DNA from: Stomorhina lunata | Lineage: Eukaryota > Arthropoda > Insecta > Diptera > Rhiniidae | Assembly: GCA_933228675.1 (NCBI GenBank) | Contig: OW121743.1 | Span: forward strand, 62,999,118-63,063,117 | Direction of reading: 5' to 3' | Length of the DNA: 64,000 nt | In this document: positions 37,440 to 48,112 of the stretch, piece after piece | How the letters are laid out: every line of letters begins with the position of its first letter | Position numbering within the stretch: position 1 is the first letter of the stretch | The notes under the pieces: generated by a model | What the model was told of the DNA's origin: nothing | The model's input: the letters and a program-made list of their open reading frames with translations, nothing else | Database searches by the model: none | Made by a program: the position numbers and the translations under genes

Positions 37440-39090
37440 TCGAAAGTTTGCAAACGATTTTATCAATTCTATATAAAATTATGCACCAAATTTTATTTGC
37501 TAAGATATACAAATCTTATATTCTTATATATATAGAATGGCTATCTCGAAATCGGCTCTAACGATTTTGATAAAATTTTGACAGTGGGTACCTTTTTTGA
37601 TGTCGAAGAAGAAGGGACTTTTGGAACCTTTACATCTGAGAGGGTAAAAACGGGAAAAAATCGAACACGTTATATCTCCTAAAGTGATAAATAAAGAAAC
37701 AAAATTAAAATTACGTTTTAAACAGCTATGAAAATAAGCGGACAGGTGTTTGGTACTTTTTTGAAACTATGTCAGATAGGGGGTAAAAAAGGGTGAAAAT
37801 AGTTTTTTTGGTACTTTTTAACCAAAGAATATAGAAAGGAACTTTGTACTGCAGTCAATAGATGTGAAAGAAATATAGAACACATATTTGGTACTTTTTG
37901 ATTTTGGGGCCAAAATAGGTAAAAAAGGGATAAAATGATAACTTAACATCTCAAAAAGTAATATGAATAAGAACTATGTTAACTGCGTTTTAATAAAATG
38001 TACCGCATTCAGTTGGTACCAAAGAAGTACCATATATGCATATGGAACTTTTTGAAAGTAGGGCATAAAAAGGGGAAAAACTAAGTAATGTTATAACTTT
38101 TAAACAAATGAATGTTTGTATGTATGTTCTTTATGGAATAGTAAACTGTGAATTTGATCATGTTATGCTCTTTAGCGAAGATGTTGCGGATAAGCCGGCG
38201 AAGGTTTTTAAGATGGTAAGACTAATTTCCATTTGGTGGCTCCACTGAAACTTACTAAAAATTAATTAAATCGTAAACTGTTCATTTGATCATGCTATGA
38301 TCTTTAGCAAAGTTGTAGCGCATGAGCCGGTGAAGGCTTTTTAGTTGGAGTGAATAATGTCCGACAGGTGGCGCTACTAAAAATTACTCAAAGTCAATTT
38401 AATCGTAAGCTGTACATTTAATCATGCTATAATCTTTAGCAAAGTAGTTGAGCATGAGCCGACGAAGGTTTCTTAGTTGGTCTAAAGAAATTTCGACAGG
38501 TGGCGCCACTGAAATTTACTCAAAGTCAATTTAATCGTAAGCTGTACATTTAATCTTGCTATAATCTTTAGCAAAGTTGTTGCGGATAATCCGACGAAGG
38601 TTTATTAATGGGAATGACCAAAGTCCGGTAGGTGGCGCCACTAAAAGCTACTCAAAATTAATTAAATCGTAAAATGTGCATTTGATCATGTTATAATCAT
38701 AAGCAAAGTTGTTACACATAAGCAGACGAAGGTTTCTTAGTTGGTATGAACAACTTCAGGTGGCGCCACTGAAAACTTCTCAAAATGAATTAAATCGTAA
38801 ACTGTGCATTTGATCAGGCTATAATCTTTAGCAAAGTTGTTGCACATGAGTCGACGGAGGTTTCTGTTGGTATGACCAATTTCCAAAATTTTTCAATATG
38901 AGTTAAACTATAAACTATGCAAACTATGTGTTGATCGGACAAAATAATTCAAAATTAATTGAATATTTGTACAGTGTATTTCCTCTAAGCTTATTTTACT
39001 ACTTTTAAAATAAAATATATAAAAATTTTAAAATTTGCCTCAAATTGCTTATCAAAAAGCTCCGAGCAATGCTCGGTCAACCAGGTACTA
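37440..39090 (+). mobile_element. Helitron-like non-autonomous element with internal satellite
   Basis: The first part (37600-38130) has repeated ggtacttttt and gggtaaaaaaggg phrases. The middle is a 132-bp tandem array. The end has a perfect hairpin CCGAGC-AAT-GCTCGG (39062-39076) followed by tcaaccaggtacta. A short GC-rich hairpin about ten bases from the terminus is typical of Helitrons, although the CTRR end is not clear here. The left boundary is only a guess. No Rep/helicase is encoded. A partner fragment is at 16855-17445. Confidence 0.5.
38143..38925. repeat. 132-bp tandem repeat, six to seven copies
   Basis: Equivalent positions (aaactgtgcatttgatc and variants) fall at 38143, 38275, 38407, 38539, 38671, 38799 and 38912: four exact 132-bp steps, then 128 and 113. 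Conserved phrases are 'ctataatctttagcaaag', 'gccgacgaaggtttct' and the palindrome GTGGCGCCAC. A single unit of the same monomer lies inside the hairpin at 17200-17330. Confidence 0.92.
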
Positions 39091-39601
39091 TCACATTAAA
39101 CACCATTTTCCAACATGAAAAAAATATTAAGTAAATTCGATTAAATTTGAACAAAACTGAACTATTTAATAACAATAAGAGCTTAAATAATAAATCGTGT
39201 CTTACTTTGGAATTTATTGATTTACAAAAAAAAATATATATTGATGAATATATTTTGCCGCGTTTTCAATGACTTACATTTTTGGGGAAAAAATGGAACA
39301 ATTCCAATTCTACTCTATGGATTTTTGTTTTTGACTTTTGGATATAATACTGCATTAGTTTTCTTTAGTATTCCATTATTTTTTCTTTTAAAAATTGCTT
39401 AGTTTTGGTTGAAATTTCTCAAAAACAAAACAATAACCCATTTTTTCCATATAAATGGGCCCTTAAACGTTGTGCGCCCATAGAACGTCGTCCGATTTGG
39501 GTCAAATTTTTAGAACTTAACTTCTCGACCTAGTAGTATAATATTCCGTTGTATAGTAGTATAATATTCCGTTACATACATGAAATTGTCACCCCAATGT
39601 T
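39091..39601. other. No recognisable feature
   Basis: AT-rich sequence with no gene or repeat recognised. Confidence 0.3.
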
Positions 39602-39753
39602 CATAAGTATGTCTTCAGAAAATATTTGTATGATGACAAAATTTTGTAAATACTTGTCTTTATACATGAAAAAGAACAGAGCTTCGACCCTAGTAGTAAT
39701 GGGTATCGCATGGTCGTGCTTGACAGACTATAGTACTTTCTTATTTGCTTTTT
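39602..39753 (+). mobile_element. DINE-1-like element, family A, 3' fragment
   Basis: Matches the last 150 bp of family A: 'atttgtatgatgacaaaatt', 'cttgtctttatacatg', 'atgggtatcgcatggtcg', 'gactatagtactttcttat'. Confidence 0.65.
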
Positions 39754-39836
39754 TATATGAAAGATTTATTTAACTTCAAACATATTTTTAACACTTAAAA
39801 AAAAACTACATTTGAAAGCAAGGTGGAAAGATTTCT

Positions 39837-40118
39837 TGTTTTATTGTTCTACAATTATCCGAAGAAGCTGCCAAGGCCAGAAATAAGCAATTTAGATTAT
39901 ACCGTGAGGGTTAGTCAAGAAAATTCAGCAGAAAGAAATCAAGTAGGGATATTCTAAAAAAGCTATTTTTCAATAGCGATTCTTTTTCAAGCTGTAGTAC
40001 TGATGAAACTCGAAAGAATATAAAGAGTTTTTCATCAGATAATGTTAAACCATTTCTTTCTGAAATAGATGATGAAATCTTAATTAGCTTTGTATGGGAG
40101 GTATGCGAAATAAATTAA
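39837..40118 (+). pseudogene. Transib transposase, C-terminal fragment with stop
   Basis: Frame tgt ttt att gtt cta caa tta tcc ... encodes LSEEAAKARNKQFRLYREG, then TAG (39912-39914), then SRKFSRKKSSRDILKK and LFFNSD, ending at TAA (40116-40118). The 'SEE...E/K.RNK..R..RE' block corresponds to the RAG1/Transib C-terminal segment with the catalytic glutamate (SEE). It differs clearly from the fragment at 40913, so it comes from another Transib lineage. It is in the opposite orientation and about 800 bp from that gene. The in-frame stop and the absence of everything upstream make it a relic. Confidence 0.7.
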
Positions 40119-40912
40119 TATAATCAACTGGCTTTATCTTTGGTATCAAAACGAACATACAACAAATTTCATCAAATTCCGTTTGAAAACCTCAGACGGA
40201 CGGGCATAGGAGACAACCGGCCTCCAAAAATCCGTCATTTTTCTCCTTTTACTACTATCATTCTAAATCTTAAAAAAAAAAAATAATTCAATAATCACGT
40301 TAAATAATTTTTGGCCAGGTTTTCAACCAAAATACTCCTCTGTGCAGTGTGTCGACCATACTCCTGGTGTAGTGTATGAAGCAAGGTTTTAATAGAAGAA
40401 ACAACTCCCGCTGCACAGTGGACGAATCAAGCAATTTAGCGGAATTTTATTAATAACTTTTTAAGTTTTAAAGATTTTTTAATGAAACTTAGTATATGTA
40501 TTATATATTGAATGAAGAATAAGTGGACTAAATATAATTGGAGTTGAACCGTTATTTCTGGTACCTCCCGCACAAATGTTTTTTTTTTCGAAATAGGGGT
40601 TGACACCCAATATATTAAAAATAATATCACATTTGGCAAAAATAAATTTATTTCCAACAAAAGTTGTGAATAATATTGTTTTATCAATTTTTGCATTTCT
40701 ACCTATTTTAGGCCCTATTTTAAGAAATTAAACATTATTTTAAAAAGTTTGCGAAAAGTTCGTATACATTTTTTTATTTTTTTTTTTTACAGTTCATATT
40801 TTTATTAACTAAAGTTGTTAATTATAAAAAAATAAATTAGAATAAATTAGAATATTTATAATGAAATGAAACACTTTCCTAGTATATGGAAAAGTTTTTG
40901 ATGTCTATGCTT

Positions 40913-41514
40913 TCAATCGGAATCAGAAACATCACCGTCTTCTTCTGTAATAAGCTCTGAAATCAAATTTTGTACATCCTTGTCAATTTTTACAGCATTT
41001 CTGGAGTAGGCATGAGGTTGCTTTGAAATCGAAGATATTAATGGATCTGATGTTAAAAAAAGTGAGTTTATTAAATCTTCCATTGTGTTTTTTCTCGAAT
41101 TTTTTTGAGTGTGATACTCTCTAAAATTTCTTAAATCCTTATTTTGGGATTCCTGTGCCTCTTCCGACATCATTCCTATTGGAAGAGATATGTTGTTTGT
41201 GATGTCGGCACCGTGAAGTAATATTTTGTGTACGGAAGAAGGCATATAGAACCATGGATACATTTCTACAAAAATCTCTGCTGTCTGCCAACAATACATT
41301 TTAAAAGCATTTGTATTAACTTTGTATCCGCATGCCATAGTTCGTAAAATTACATTGAATCTGGAAATTATTTCTTCGCTAACCCCAGTTAAAAGCGCAG
41401 TCAGCTTTGGTTGCTTAAAGAATTTTCTAGCCGTATTGAAAAAAGTGCACGCTTAGAAACTTCCATCATACCTAAAATTGCATTTATTAATAAACGGGGA
41501 CGAACTGGGATTTT
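40913..41514 (-). pseudogene. Transib (RAG1-related) transposase, C-terminal part, frameshifted
   Basis: Remnant of a DDE transposase related to the RAG1 core. The upper frame (from 41514) reads KIPVRPRLLINAILGMMEV. At a run of six T/A near 41448-41453 the reading shifts, and continues as FNTARKFFKQPKLTALL and then, from the codon at 41338, MACGYKVNT. Further on are MPSSVHKILLHGADI, LPIGMMSEEAQESQNKDLR and TMEDLINSLFLTSDP. These align with the RAG1 C-terminal block HK.L.H..I...IG...SE..ES.NK..R.FR...MED, in which the first E after S is the catalytic glutamate (here residue 59 of the lower frame). The two catalytic aspartates lie in the missing N-terminal part, so the gene is dead. Confidence 0.85.
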
Positions 41515-41698
41515 ATTTTTAACGTTTCACAACAACAATAGTCCAAGCTAATAAATAAAAGAAGAACACCGAGTAACTCCAAAGAGATGCACTCTTCGAA
41601 ACTTACGTATATTAGATTACAAATATGTTAATACACTTAGTAAATACTACTTAGAATTTCTATTAAACTGGATAGTCACAGGTCACAAAAATAATTAT

Positions 41699-41938
41699 TT
41701 AAATAAGCACATACTTTCTACTTACCATAAAAAAAATATTAAACAAATTTATGAACAACTGATCTTTTGCTGATACAAGAAACGCACTTAATAATTTCAC
41801 GCCAAATTCTGATAATTCATCAGATGAAAAATTAATCAAGTTTGACAACTTATAGCGGAGCGAATATTGGGAGCAAAAGAAAATTAAAAACACCAATTTG
41901 CTCAGTGGAGTAACGGTAATCGAAATAATGAAAAACAT
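41699..41938 (-). other. Open frame of unknown meaning inside the Transib element
   Basis: 79 codons from an ATG, with FSSDELSEFGVKLLSAFLVS in the middle, ending shortly after a donor-like atggtaagtag (near 41711). It lies upstream of the transposase remnant on the same strand, and a pyrimidine-rich tract ending in AG (near 41555) could act as acceptor. The phases do not join into an open frame, so a first exon of the element's gene is only a possibility. Confidence 0.2.
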
Positions 41939-42253
41939 TTGTTGATTTAAAAGTTTTAAAAATGCAATTAAATGACGCTAAATCAATGGATTCGTCCACT
42001 GTGCGCTGTCTAGAATAATACCCACTAGAACCCTAGGGCACACTTTAAGCTTTTAGATATAAAACTTTCTTTTAAGATGCTGTAACTTTTAAACGTTCAA
42101 ATTCTATTATGAAAACAAATACTTTTTTATGTATTATAAATATCGTTACATTGTACGTATAAGTAATATGTAATTAAAAATTATTTCCATATTAATCATA
42201 CGATCCAGATGTTAGTAATGGCCTTCGAATTCATTTTATGATCCTACAAAAAA

Positions 42254-43051
42254 AACAAGTAAGAAAGCGCTATAGTCGGTCAAGCCGACCATACGATACC
42301 CTTCACCATTATGGTCAAAGGTGTTCTTTCTCCTGTATAAAGACAAATATTTGCTAAATTTTGCCATCATACAAACATTTTCTCAAAACTTATATATTCA
42401 ATCTGTTTCCGTCATTTGGACTTATATGAGAGCTAGGGTCAGATGTGGACCGATTATCTCGAAATTTTGCAAATTGATTACAGTTGTTACAAAAATTATG
42501 TATGCAAAAAATAAACTCAAAATTTTCATTATCTTTGGATTTACGCGCGTTTAGTGATTTTTTGTCTCATTTAGGTCGTTTTTAAAGAAGAGTTTGTATG
42601 GGAGCTATGGTCAAATGTGGACCGATTTGAACGAAATTTGGTACAGTGATTAAAGTTTACATAAGTAGTATTTGTTTTAAATTTCGTGAAAAAATATTGA
42701 TATTTGTGGCCAATATAGCAATTCCGGGAAGTGGGACCTATGGGAGCTACCATAAATAATGGATCGATTTTCACCAATTTTAATAGCCATGGTCCCATTA
42801 TGAAAAAAATGATCTGTGCCGAATTTCATCAAATTATCTTTAAAATTGCGACCTGTAGTTTGATTACAAAGTTTACATGGGGGTCCAGCCAGACGGACGG
42901 ACGGACGGACATCGCTAAATCGACTCAGAAAGTGATTCCAAGTTTATTGGTATACTAAAAGGAGGGTCTAAGACAAATATTTCAATGCGTTACAAACATC
43001 AGCACAAACTTATAATACCCTTTCCACCTATGGTGGTGAAGGGTATAAAAA
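42254..43051 (-). mobile_element. DINE-1-like element, family A, full length
   Basis: Best complete copy (about 798 bp). It has aacaagtaagaaagcgc, hairpin gtcggtcaagccgac, three modules with 'gtggaccgatt', 'gggggtccagccagacggacgg', 'cgctaaatcgactcagaaag', 'ggagggtctaagacaaatat' and the end ggtggtgaagggtataaaaa. It defines the family for the other copies (3204, 3901, 7113, 44410, 45990). The 75-codon frames at 42571-42798 and 42731-42958 are shadows. Confidence 0.85.
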
Positions 43052-44084
43052 CAATCTTTGTACTGACATAGTTTTTCTTATGATAATAATTTTCACAATT
43101 ACAGATTAATTACTTTGAGTGTATGCCAAAGATAAATAACACACTCACACACACACACACATAAACATACAAAGGCATGCAAGTGCATGTTTGCATTAAT
43201 TTTAATTTTATTATCTGTTAATTACAATATGCGTATTCACGCATAATAATGCAAAAAATATTGTTTGATACAGCATTTTATGCAGGTTCGATGAGGAGTT
43301 AAACAAAAACAACAACAAAAAAACTACATTTCGTAATTATCACTTTAATTAATTTTAATTGTTGCAGAATTTTATACATCAGCGAAGTTTTTCGTTAACA
43401 AAAAAACAAAGTTGCAACGAATTATATATAATGGTATTTTATATGCGATTCCGCAAAAATTAAATCTCAAATTGGTTTTTTTTTTCTTTATTTGTAACCA
43501 ATTTTTTTCTCGCTGGCTTTTTATAATGGTCAAAAAAGGATTTTAATGTAAAAATTTACAAGCAAATATGTAAAGACAATAAGTTTGTAATTAATTGTAT
43601 AAAGCAATTTGAGAAAAATTGGATAAGATGAAAAAATTTGTATATGATAAAGAGTTTTTAAAACTGATTTTTATTAATTTTTTTTTTGTTAAACAAATTT
43701 AAGGTATTTGCTGTGTTTAATGTAATTCATTAATGGATTTATTAAAGGCTCTACCACTATTGTCATGAAATACTTATTTGCAGTATCAGTCAGTAATTTA
43801 GTTGATTTGGACAGCGAAATAAAACATGCAACAATATATTTTTTTTTTTTTGACAAGAAATGTATAAAACTTGCAAACAATATAATTCCCGCATCATGGA
43901 TAGATGATATTTGTGCTTGTGAAAAACTGTCATAGAGATATGATTGTGGTAGAAATGTCATTTTTGTATGCAAAAAAAAAATAAACACATACTTACATAT
44001 GTCACATATTAAAACATATACATTAGGGTGTACCTTATTTAACAAAAGTGCGAAATGCGTCTATAAATTTGATCAAAAAAGAGA
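43052..44084. other. No recognisable feature
   Basis: AT-rich sequence with an (AC)n run near 43141-43162. The 118-codon minus frame at 43689-44045 has no recognisable character. Confidence 0.35.
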
Positions 44085-45455
44085 GGTTAACCAATTTGGT
44101 TGAAATTCTTTGACGCCTTGGAGTACCTGCCTTGGATCTTCATTTTTCTTTATCTATTTTTCTTTTCAATATATGAAATTTGACACATGTCTATTAATGA
44201 ATTCAGAATAGAGCTCTATTAATTTTGGTTGAAATTAGTCTACTCCTTGGAGTACCTGTCTTGGACCCCTATTTTCCAACTATTTGTCTTATTAATGTAC
44301 AATGCGTAATTTCAAGCAAAATTAAAAAAAAAATTGGAACACATCTATTAACTGATCCAAGAAAGAATAATGTTAATTTTGGTTGAAATCCCTTTAGGTT
44401 TTCAGTTATTTTTACCCTTCATCACCATAAGTGGAAAGGATATTATAAGTTTATGCTGATGTATGTAGCGCATAGAAATATTTGTCTTAGACCCACCTTT
44501 TAGTATACTAATAGGCTTAGACTTTCTGAGTCGATTTAGCGATGTCCGTCCGTCCGTCTGGCTGGCTGGACCCCCATGTAAACCTTGTAATCAAACTACA
44601 GGTAGCAATTCTAAAGATTTGATGAAATTTGGAACAGATCATTTTATTGATAATGGGACCATGGCTATTGAAATTCGTCAAAATCGGTTCATTATTTACG
44701 GTACCTCCCAAAGGTCCCACTTCCTGGAATTGATATATTGGCCACAAATATAAATATTTTTTCATGAAGTTTGAAACAAAGACTGCTTATGTAAATCAGT
44801 GTACCAAATTTCGTTGAAATCGGTCCACATTTGACCATAGCTCCCATAAAAACTCTTTTATCAAAACGCACTAAATGAGTCAAAAATCACAAAAACGCTC
44901 GAAAATTTGAAGATAATAAGAATTTTAAGTTTAATTTTTGCAAAGATAATTTTTGTAGCAACTGTAATCAATTTTCCAAATTTTGAGATAATCGGTTGAT
45001 ATTTGACCCTAGCTCTCATATAAGTCCAAATGACGGAAACAGCTTAAATAAATAAGTTTTCAGAAAATGTTTGTATGATGGCAAAATTCAGCAAATATTT
45101 GTCTTTATACAATTAAAAGAACACCTTTGACCTTAGGGTATCGTATGGTCGGGCTTGATCGACTATAGCACTTTCTTACTTGTTTTTCTTAATGTAAAAG
45201 CCTGAATTCTCAGCAAAATTAAACGAAATTCGGCACACCTCATTACGGTTATCCAACTAAGAGCTCTACCAATTTTGGTTGAAATCCATTTACTACTTGG
45301 GGCACCTGGTTTGGAACGAAATTTTTACTTCTTAATATAAAATATGCAATTCTTAACAGAATTTGAAGAATTTCGACATATGTCTATCAGCTGACCTAAA
45401 GAAGAGCTCTACTAATTTTGGTTGAAATTCATCGACTCCTGTCTTGGACTTAAAC
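44085..45455. repeat. Degenerate tandem modules (130-190 bp) split by a DINE insertion
   Basis: The phrase ttttggttgaaat followed by 'ctacTccttggagtacctg' recurs at about 44095, 44224, 44377, 45270 and 45416, usually preceded by 'agagctctactaa'. The third unit is cut at about 44409, where a family A DINE copy begins; similar units resume just after 45187. The origin of the module is unknown. Confidence 0.7.
44410..45187 (+). mobile_element. DINE-1-like element, family A, near full length
   Basis: From tttttacccttcatcaccataag to ctttcttacttgttttt, with the 'gcgatgtccgtccgtccgtctgg' block at 44540. It lies within a tandem module array, so it inserted after that array formed. The frames at 44517-44765 and 44692-44883 are shadows. 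Confidence 0.83.
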
Positions 45456-45476
45456 TTAAATTCAATTTGATTAAAA

Positions 45477-45875
45477 AGTTACGCCTAAACGACTGCAACT
45501 TTTTTTGCTTAAGTTATGCTAAACAATTTACATGACTTTTTTTTCAGAAATTTTGGTTGAAATTCATCGACTCATGCCTTAGACTTACACTTAAATATAA
45601 TTTGATTACAAAGTTACGCCTAAACGACTGAAACACTTTTTGCTTAAACTATGCTTAACAATTTATGTGACTTTTTTCAGAAATTTTTAGCTTTGGTCTA
45701 CGATCGGTACATTTCGGTGATTTTTTTAAGCTTTTTTCTTATTTCCTTCTGAAAACTAAAACAAAGATTCTTTAACTTAATTAAATCGACATCAAGATTA
45801 CGCCTAAATGACTGCAACACTTTTTGCTTAAACTATGCTTAATAATTTATGTGACTTTTTTCAGAAAAGGGCTCA
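45477..45875. repeat. Three imperfect tandem modules
   Basis: The phrase 'gttacgcctaaacgactg' with 'tttttgcttaaactatgct' and 'aatttatgtgacttttttcag' occurs at 45479, 45602 and 45794. The first two are separated by the 'ttggttgaaattcatcgactc' phrase of the preceding module family. Confidence 0.7.
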
Positions 45876-45989
45876 TATTGTTGGTTTTCATATTTTGTTG
45901 TCTACACTATTATTCACATTTGAGAAAATAATAAAGAAAATGCTTTTTGAGGTATCCTGGAGTCAAGTACATCATTGATTTCGCACTAT

Positions 45990-46152
45990 AGGTGGAAAGC
46001 GTATTATAAGTTTGGGCTGATGTATGTAACGCATAGAAATATTGGTCTTAGACCACCTTTAGTACTCCAATGGACTTAGAATTAATTCCTGAGTCGATGT
46101 CAGTCCGCCCGTCCATCTGGCTGGACCCCCATGTAAACCTTGTAATCAAACA
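45990..46152 (+). mobile_element. DINE-1-like element, family A, 5' fragment
   Basis: Matches the first about 160 bp of family A: 'ggtggaaagcgtattataag', 'gatgtatgtaacgcatag', 'cctgagtcgatgtcagtccg' and 'ctggacccccatgtaaac'; it stops after 'cttgtaatcaaac'. Confidence 0.7.
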
Positions 46153-46317
46153 AAATAAATAAATGGTCATTAATATTGATTTAATTTTGTGTTAATTTTA
46201 ACTAATTTTTCTTAAAAGATGGTTAAAAACCAAATTTGAATTCAATTTATTATTTACATGTAACTTGTAAAAATTTTTTTGAGAGTCTCAGTCGACCCTA
46301 TGCTTTTTTTCTGCAAT

Positions 46318-46435
46318 TCTACAAGTGTACAAGTACAAATTTATATTTGTGAAACAAAAACACTTGTAGAAGTATGACTTGTAAACTTGTGAATTGTAAA
46401 AATCACTTGTAGCTACAAACTTGTAATTGTATTTT
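46318..46435. repeat. Cluster of ACTTGTA motifs
   Basis: ACTTGTA, its complement or close variants (acaagt, cacttgtag, aacttgtaat) recur about ten times in 110 bp. The cluster continues after the hAT-type element at 47701-47765 (acaagttcac, gacttgtagc), so it pre-dates that insertion. Function unknown; it may be the subterminal zone of another element. Confidence 0.55.
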
Positions 46436-46443
46436 AATGAAAC

Positions 46444-47692
46444 CAGAGACCGAATATTGTTTTATTTTTTAAATCAATCAAGTATAAATATCATTGCCGA
46501 TGAAAATTTATTTTCATTTCGATCGATGAATAAAAATGAGGGATTTATATTTGAAATATAAATATCCCTCATGATGAAAATTTTAAATATCTTTAACGAT
46601 AAATATCCGAACAGAAAAATATTTTATTGATTGTTTTATTTTTGAACTTCTGTTTTGACTTTGAAAAATATAATATTTTTGAAATTATAAAACTTTTAAC
46701 AATGAATGTATGAATATGTTTCCAATTGATTGCAATGTTTTAGGACATCGAAGTTAAACCTAATAGTCCTAATGGAACTATTGGTGGTTTCTTTGACTCG
46801 CAAAACCATTTCAACATAAAATTTGCAACAATAATTGAATTTATTGTTATTTAAACGTCCTAAAGACTTTTTATACCAGGACATATCTTCTTCTGTCATT
46901 CTTGACTCCCAGTGGAGCATAGGGAATTGAAGGATGCAGAATTGCCTGGCGTCTCTAGCTACCAGGTAAGAACAGTATCCAATTCCCACTCTAACCTTCT
47001 CGTGGTAAATCCTGGAAAACCTTAGCAACCTAGTTTTAGATGCGGTAAACAACCCGTGTGGGATTCTAGGTCAGGACTAATATAAAAGGGAGTTATCTTA
47101 GAGCCATTCCAACGAATATGGTCTAACCGTCTAAGTTAATTGTACTTGGTAAAGTTCGAAAATGCAGCGTCTGTTTAACATGTTAGTTGCGGCTGCAAGC
47201 GGGCCTCAGTCTCGGATCGAGCGGCTCGCTATACAAACGTGGCTTGTGACTTTGGACCCATCACCCATCGACTTAGCACTCACGATGTTTTAAGAATGGA
47301 AAGAAACAATATTATAGAATATACTACTCCAAGGGGTAATCATGCGAGAAATCCCCCTGCTACGGCAGTTGGCGCAAAGTTTTTGGAGTTTCCTAATCTA
47401 TGCAAGAACATTATGATGAATGAAACCAGGACAAGTACAGAAATAAAATTTGAATATTTTCTATCAAATATTTTTTTCATCGGATGAAAAAAGATGAAAA
47501 TAATTTTGAACTGATAAATATCCCAAACGATTTTTTTATTTTTTATTTTCATCGGATTGAAAAACGATACAAAATTTTTCGAACAATTAAAAATCTTTAG
47601 GGATATTTATTATTTTTTAAACTTCAAAGATTGTTTTTGTATGGATTAAAATATGAAAATATTGTTTTAAAAGTATTAGTATTCGGTCTCTG
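46444..47692. mobile_element. Second hAT-type element, TIR CAGAGACCGAATA, 8-bp duplication
   Basis: Perfect 13-bp inverted ends: CAGAGACCGAATA at 46444 and its complement ending at 47692. The octamer AATGAAAC is duplicated exactly at 46436-46443 and 47693-47700, which is diagnostic of hAT-type insertion. Subterminal sequence holds a hairpin, gagggatttatat / atataaatatccctc (46540-46572), and several tgatgaaaat repeats at both ends. The middle (46700-47420) is markedly less AT-rich and looks captured or foreign; its frames (46696-47052 minus, 47239-47487 plus) show no family I know. No hAT transposase is seen. Confidence 0.88.
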
Positions 47693-47789
47693 AATGAAAC
47701 ACAATTTTTTACAAGTTCACAATCTTACAGGCAAAAACACTTATAATTGTAGACTTGTAGCTTAGTCAAATAGGGCCCTGATGTAGACC

Positions 47790-48112
47790 CATACTTGCTC
47801 ATATATGTTATTTTGGCCTAAGCAGGCAGCTGGAAGCTCTCTTCTCTACTATAAAAGGCTGACTAACTGATAACGTGGAAGAGTTTTAATTGAGACGCGT
47901 ATAAGAGAACATTATGACTAAGAAAATTTGTAAAGCAGTTTTGTGAAGTTTGTTAACAGTTTTTATGAAAGTGTATTTCAAGTGACTAACTCTAAAGTTA
48001 ATAGAAATATAACCTCGTAAAACTACAAAAAGTATTTTAATTTTGTTTTCGGTTGTTTGCAAAAAGAATTCCTTCCACGCTTTTAAAAGAAAAACGTAAT
48101 AATACATATGCT
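47790..48112 (+). repeat. LTR-like repeat, copy 2
   Basis: Ordered match to 10340-8681 read in reverse: 'tctcttctctactataaaag' (TATA-like), 'gttttaattgagacgcg', 'gtaaagcagttttgtgaag', 'gactaactctaaagtt', 'gaattccttccacgc' and 'gaaaaacgtaat' at the end. It lacks the 21-bp satellite of the other copy. The left boundary is uncertain. No adjacent gag/pol is seen, so a solo LTR or an LTR-derived fragment is the best guess. Confidence 0.5.

Larger units (their letters stand above)
40414..42003. mobile_element. Transib element, internally deleted, with CACAGTG ends
   Basis: Both ends begin with CACAGTGGACGAATC, and after seven differing bases share TTTAGCG (left 40414-40441, right inverted up to 42003). 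The pentamer CGCTG is duplicated at 40409-40413 and 42004-42008. Transib elements are known for CACWGTG-type termini, resembling the heptamer of V(D)J recombination signals, and for GC-rich 5-bp duplications. The Transib-like protein inside agrees. At 1590 bp it is well short of an autonomous copy (about 3 kb or more). Confidence 0.9.

Noticed and set aside
43689..44045. 118-codon minus-strand frame
   Set aside because: Hydrophobic, lysine-run-containing translation of AT-rich DNA with no motif; chance frame more likely than gene.
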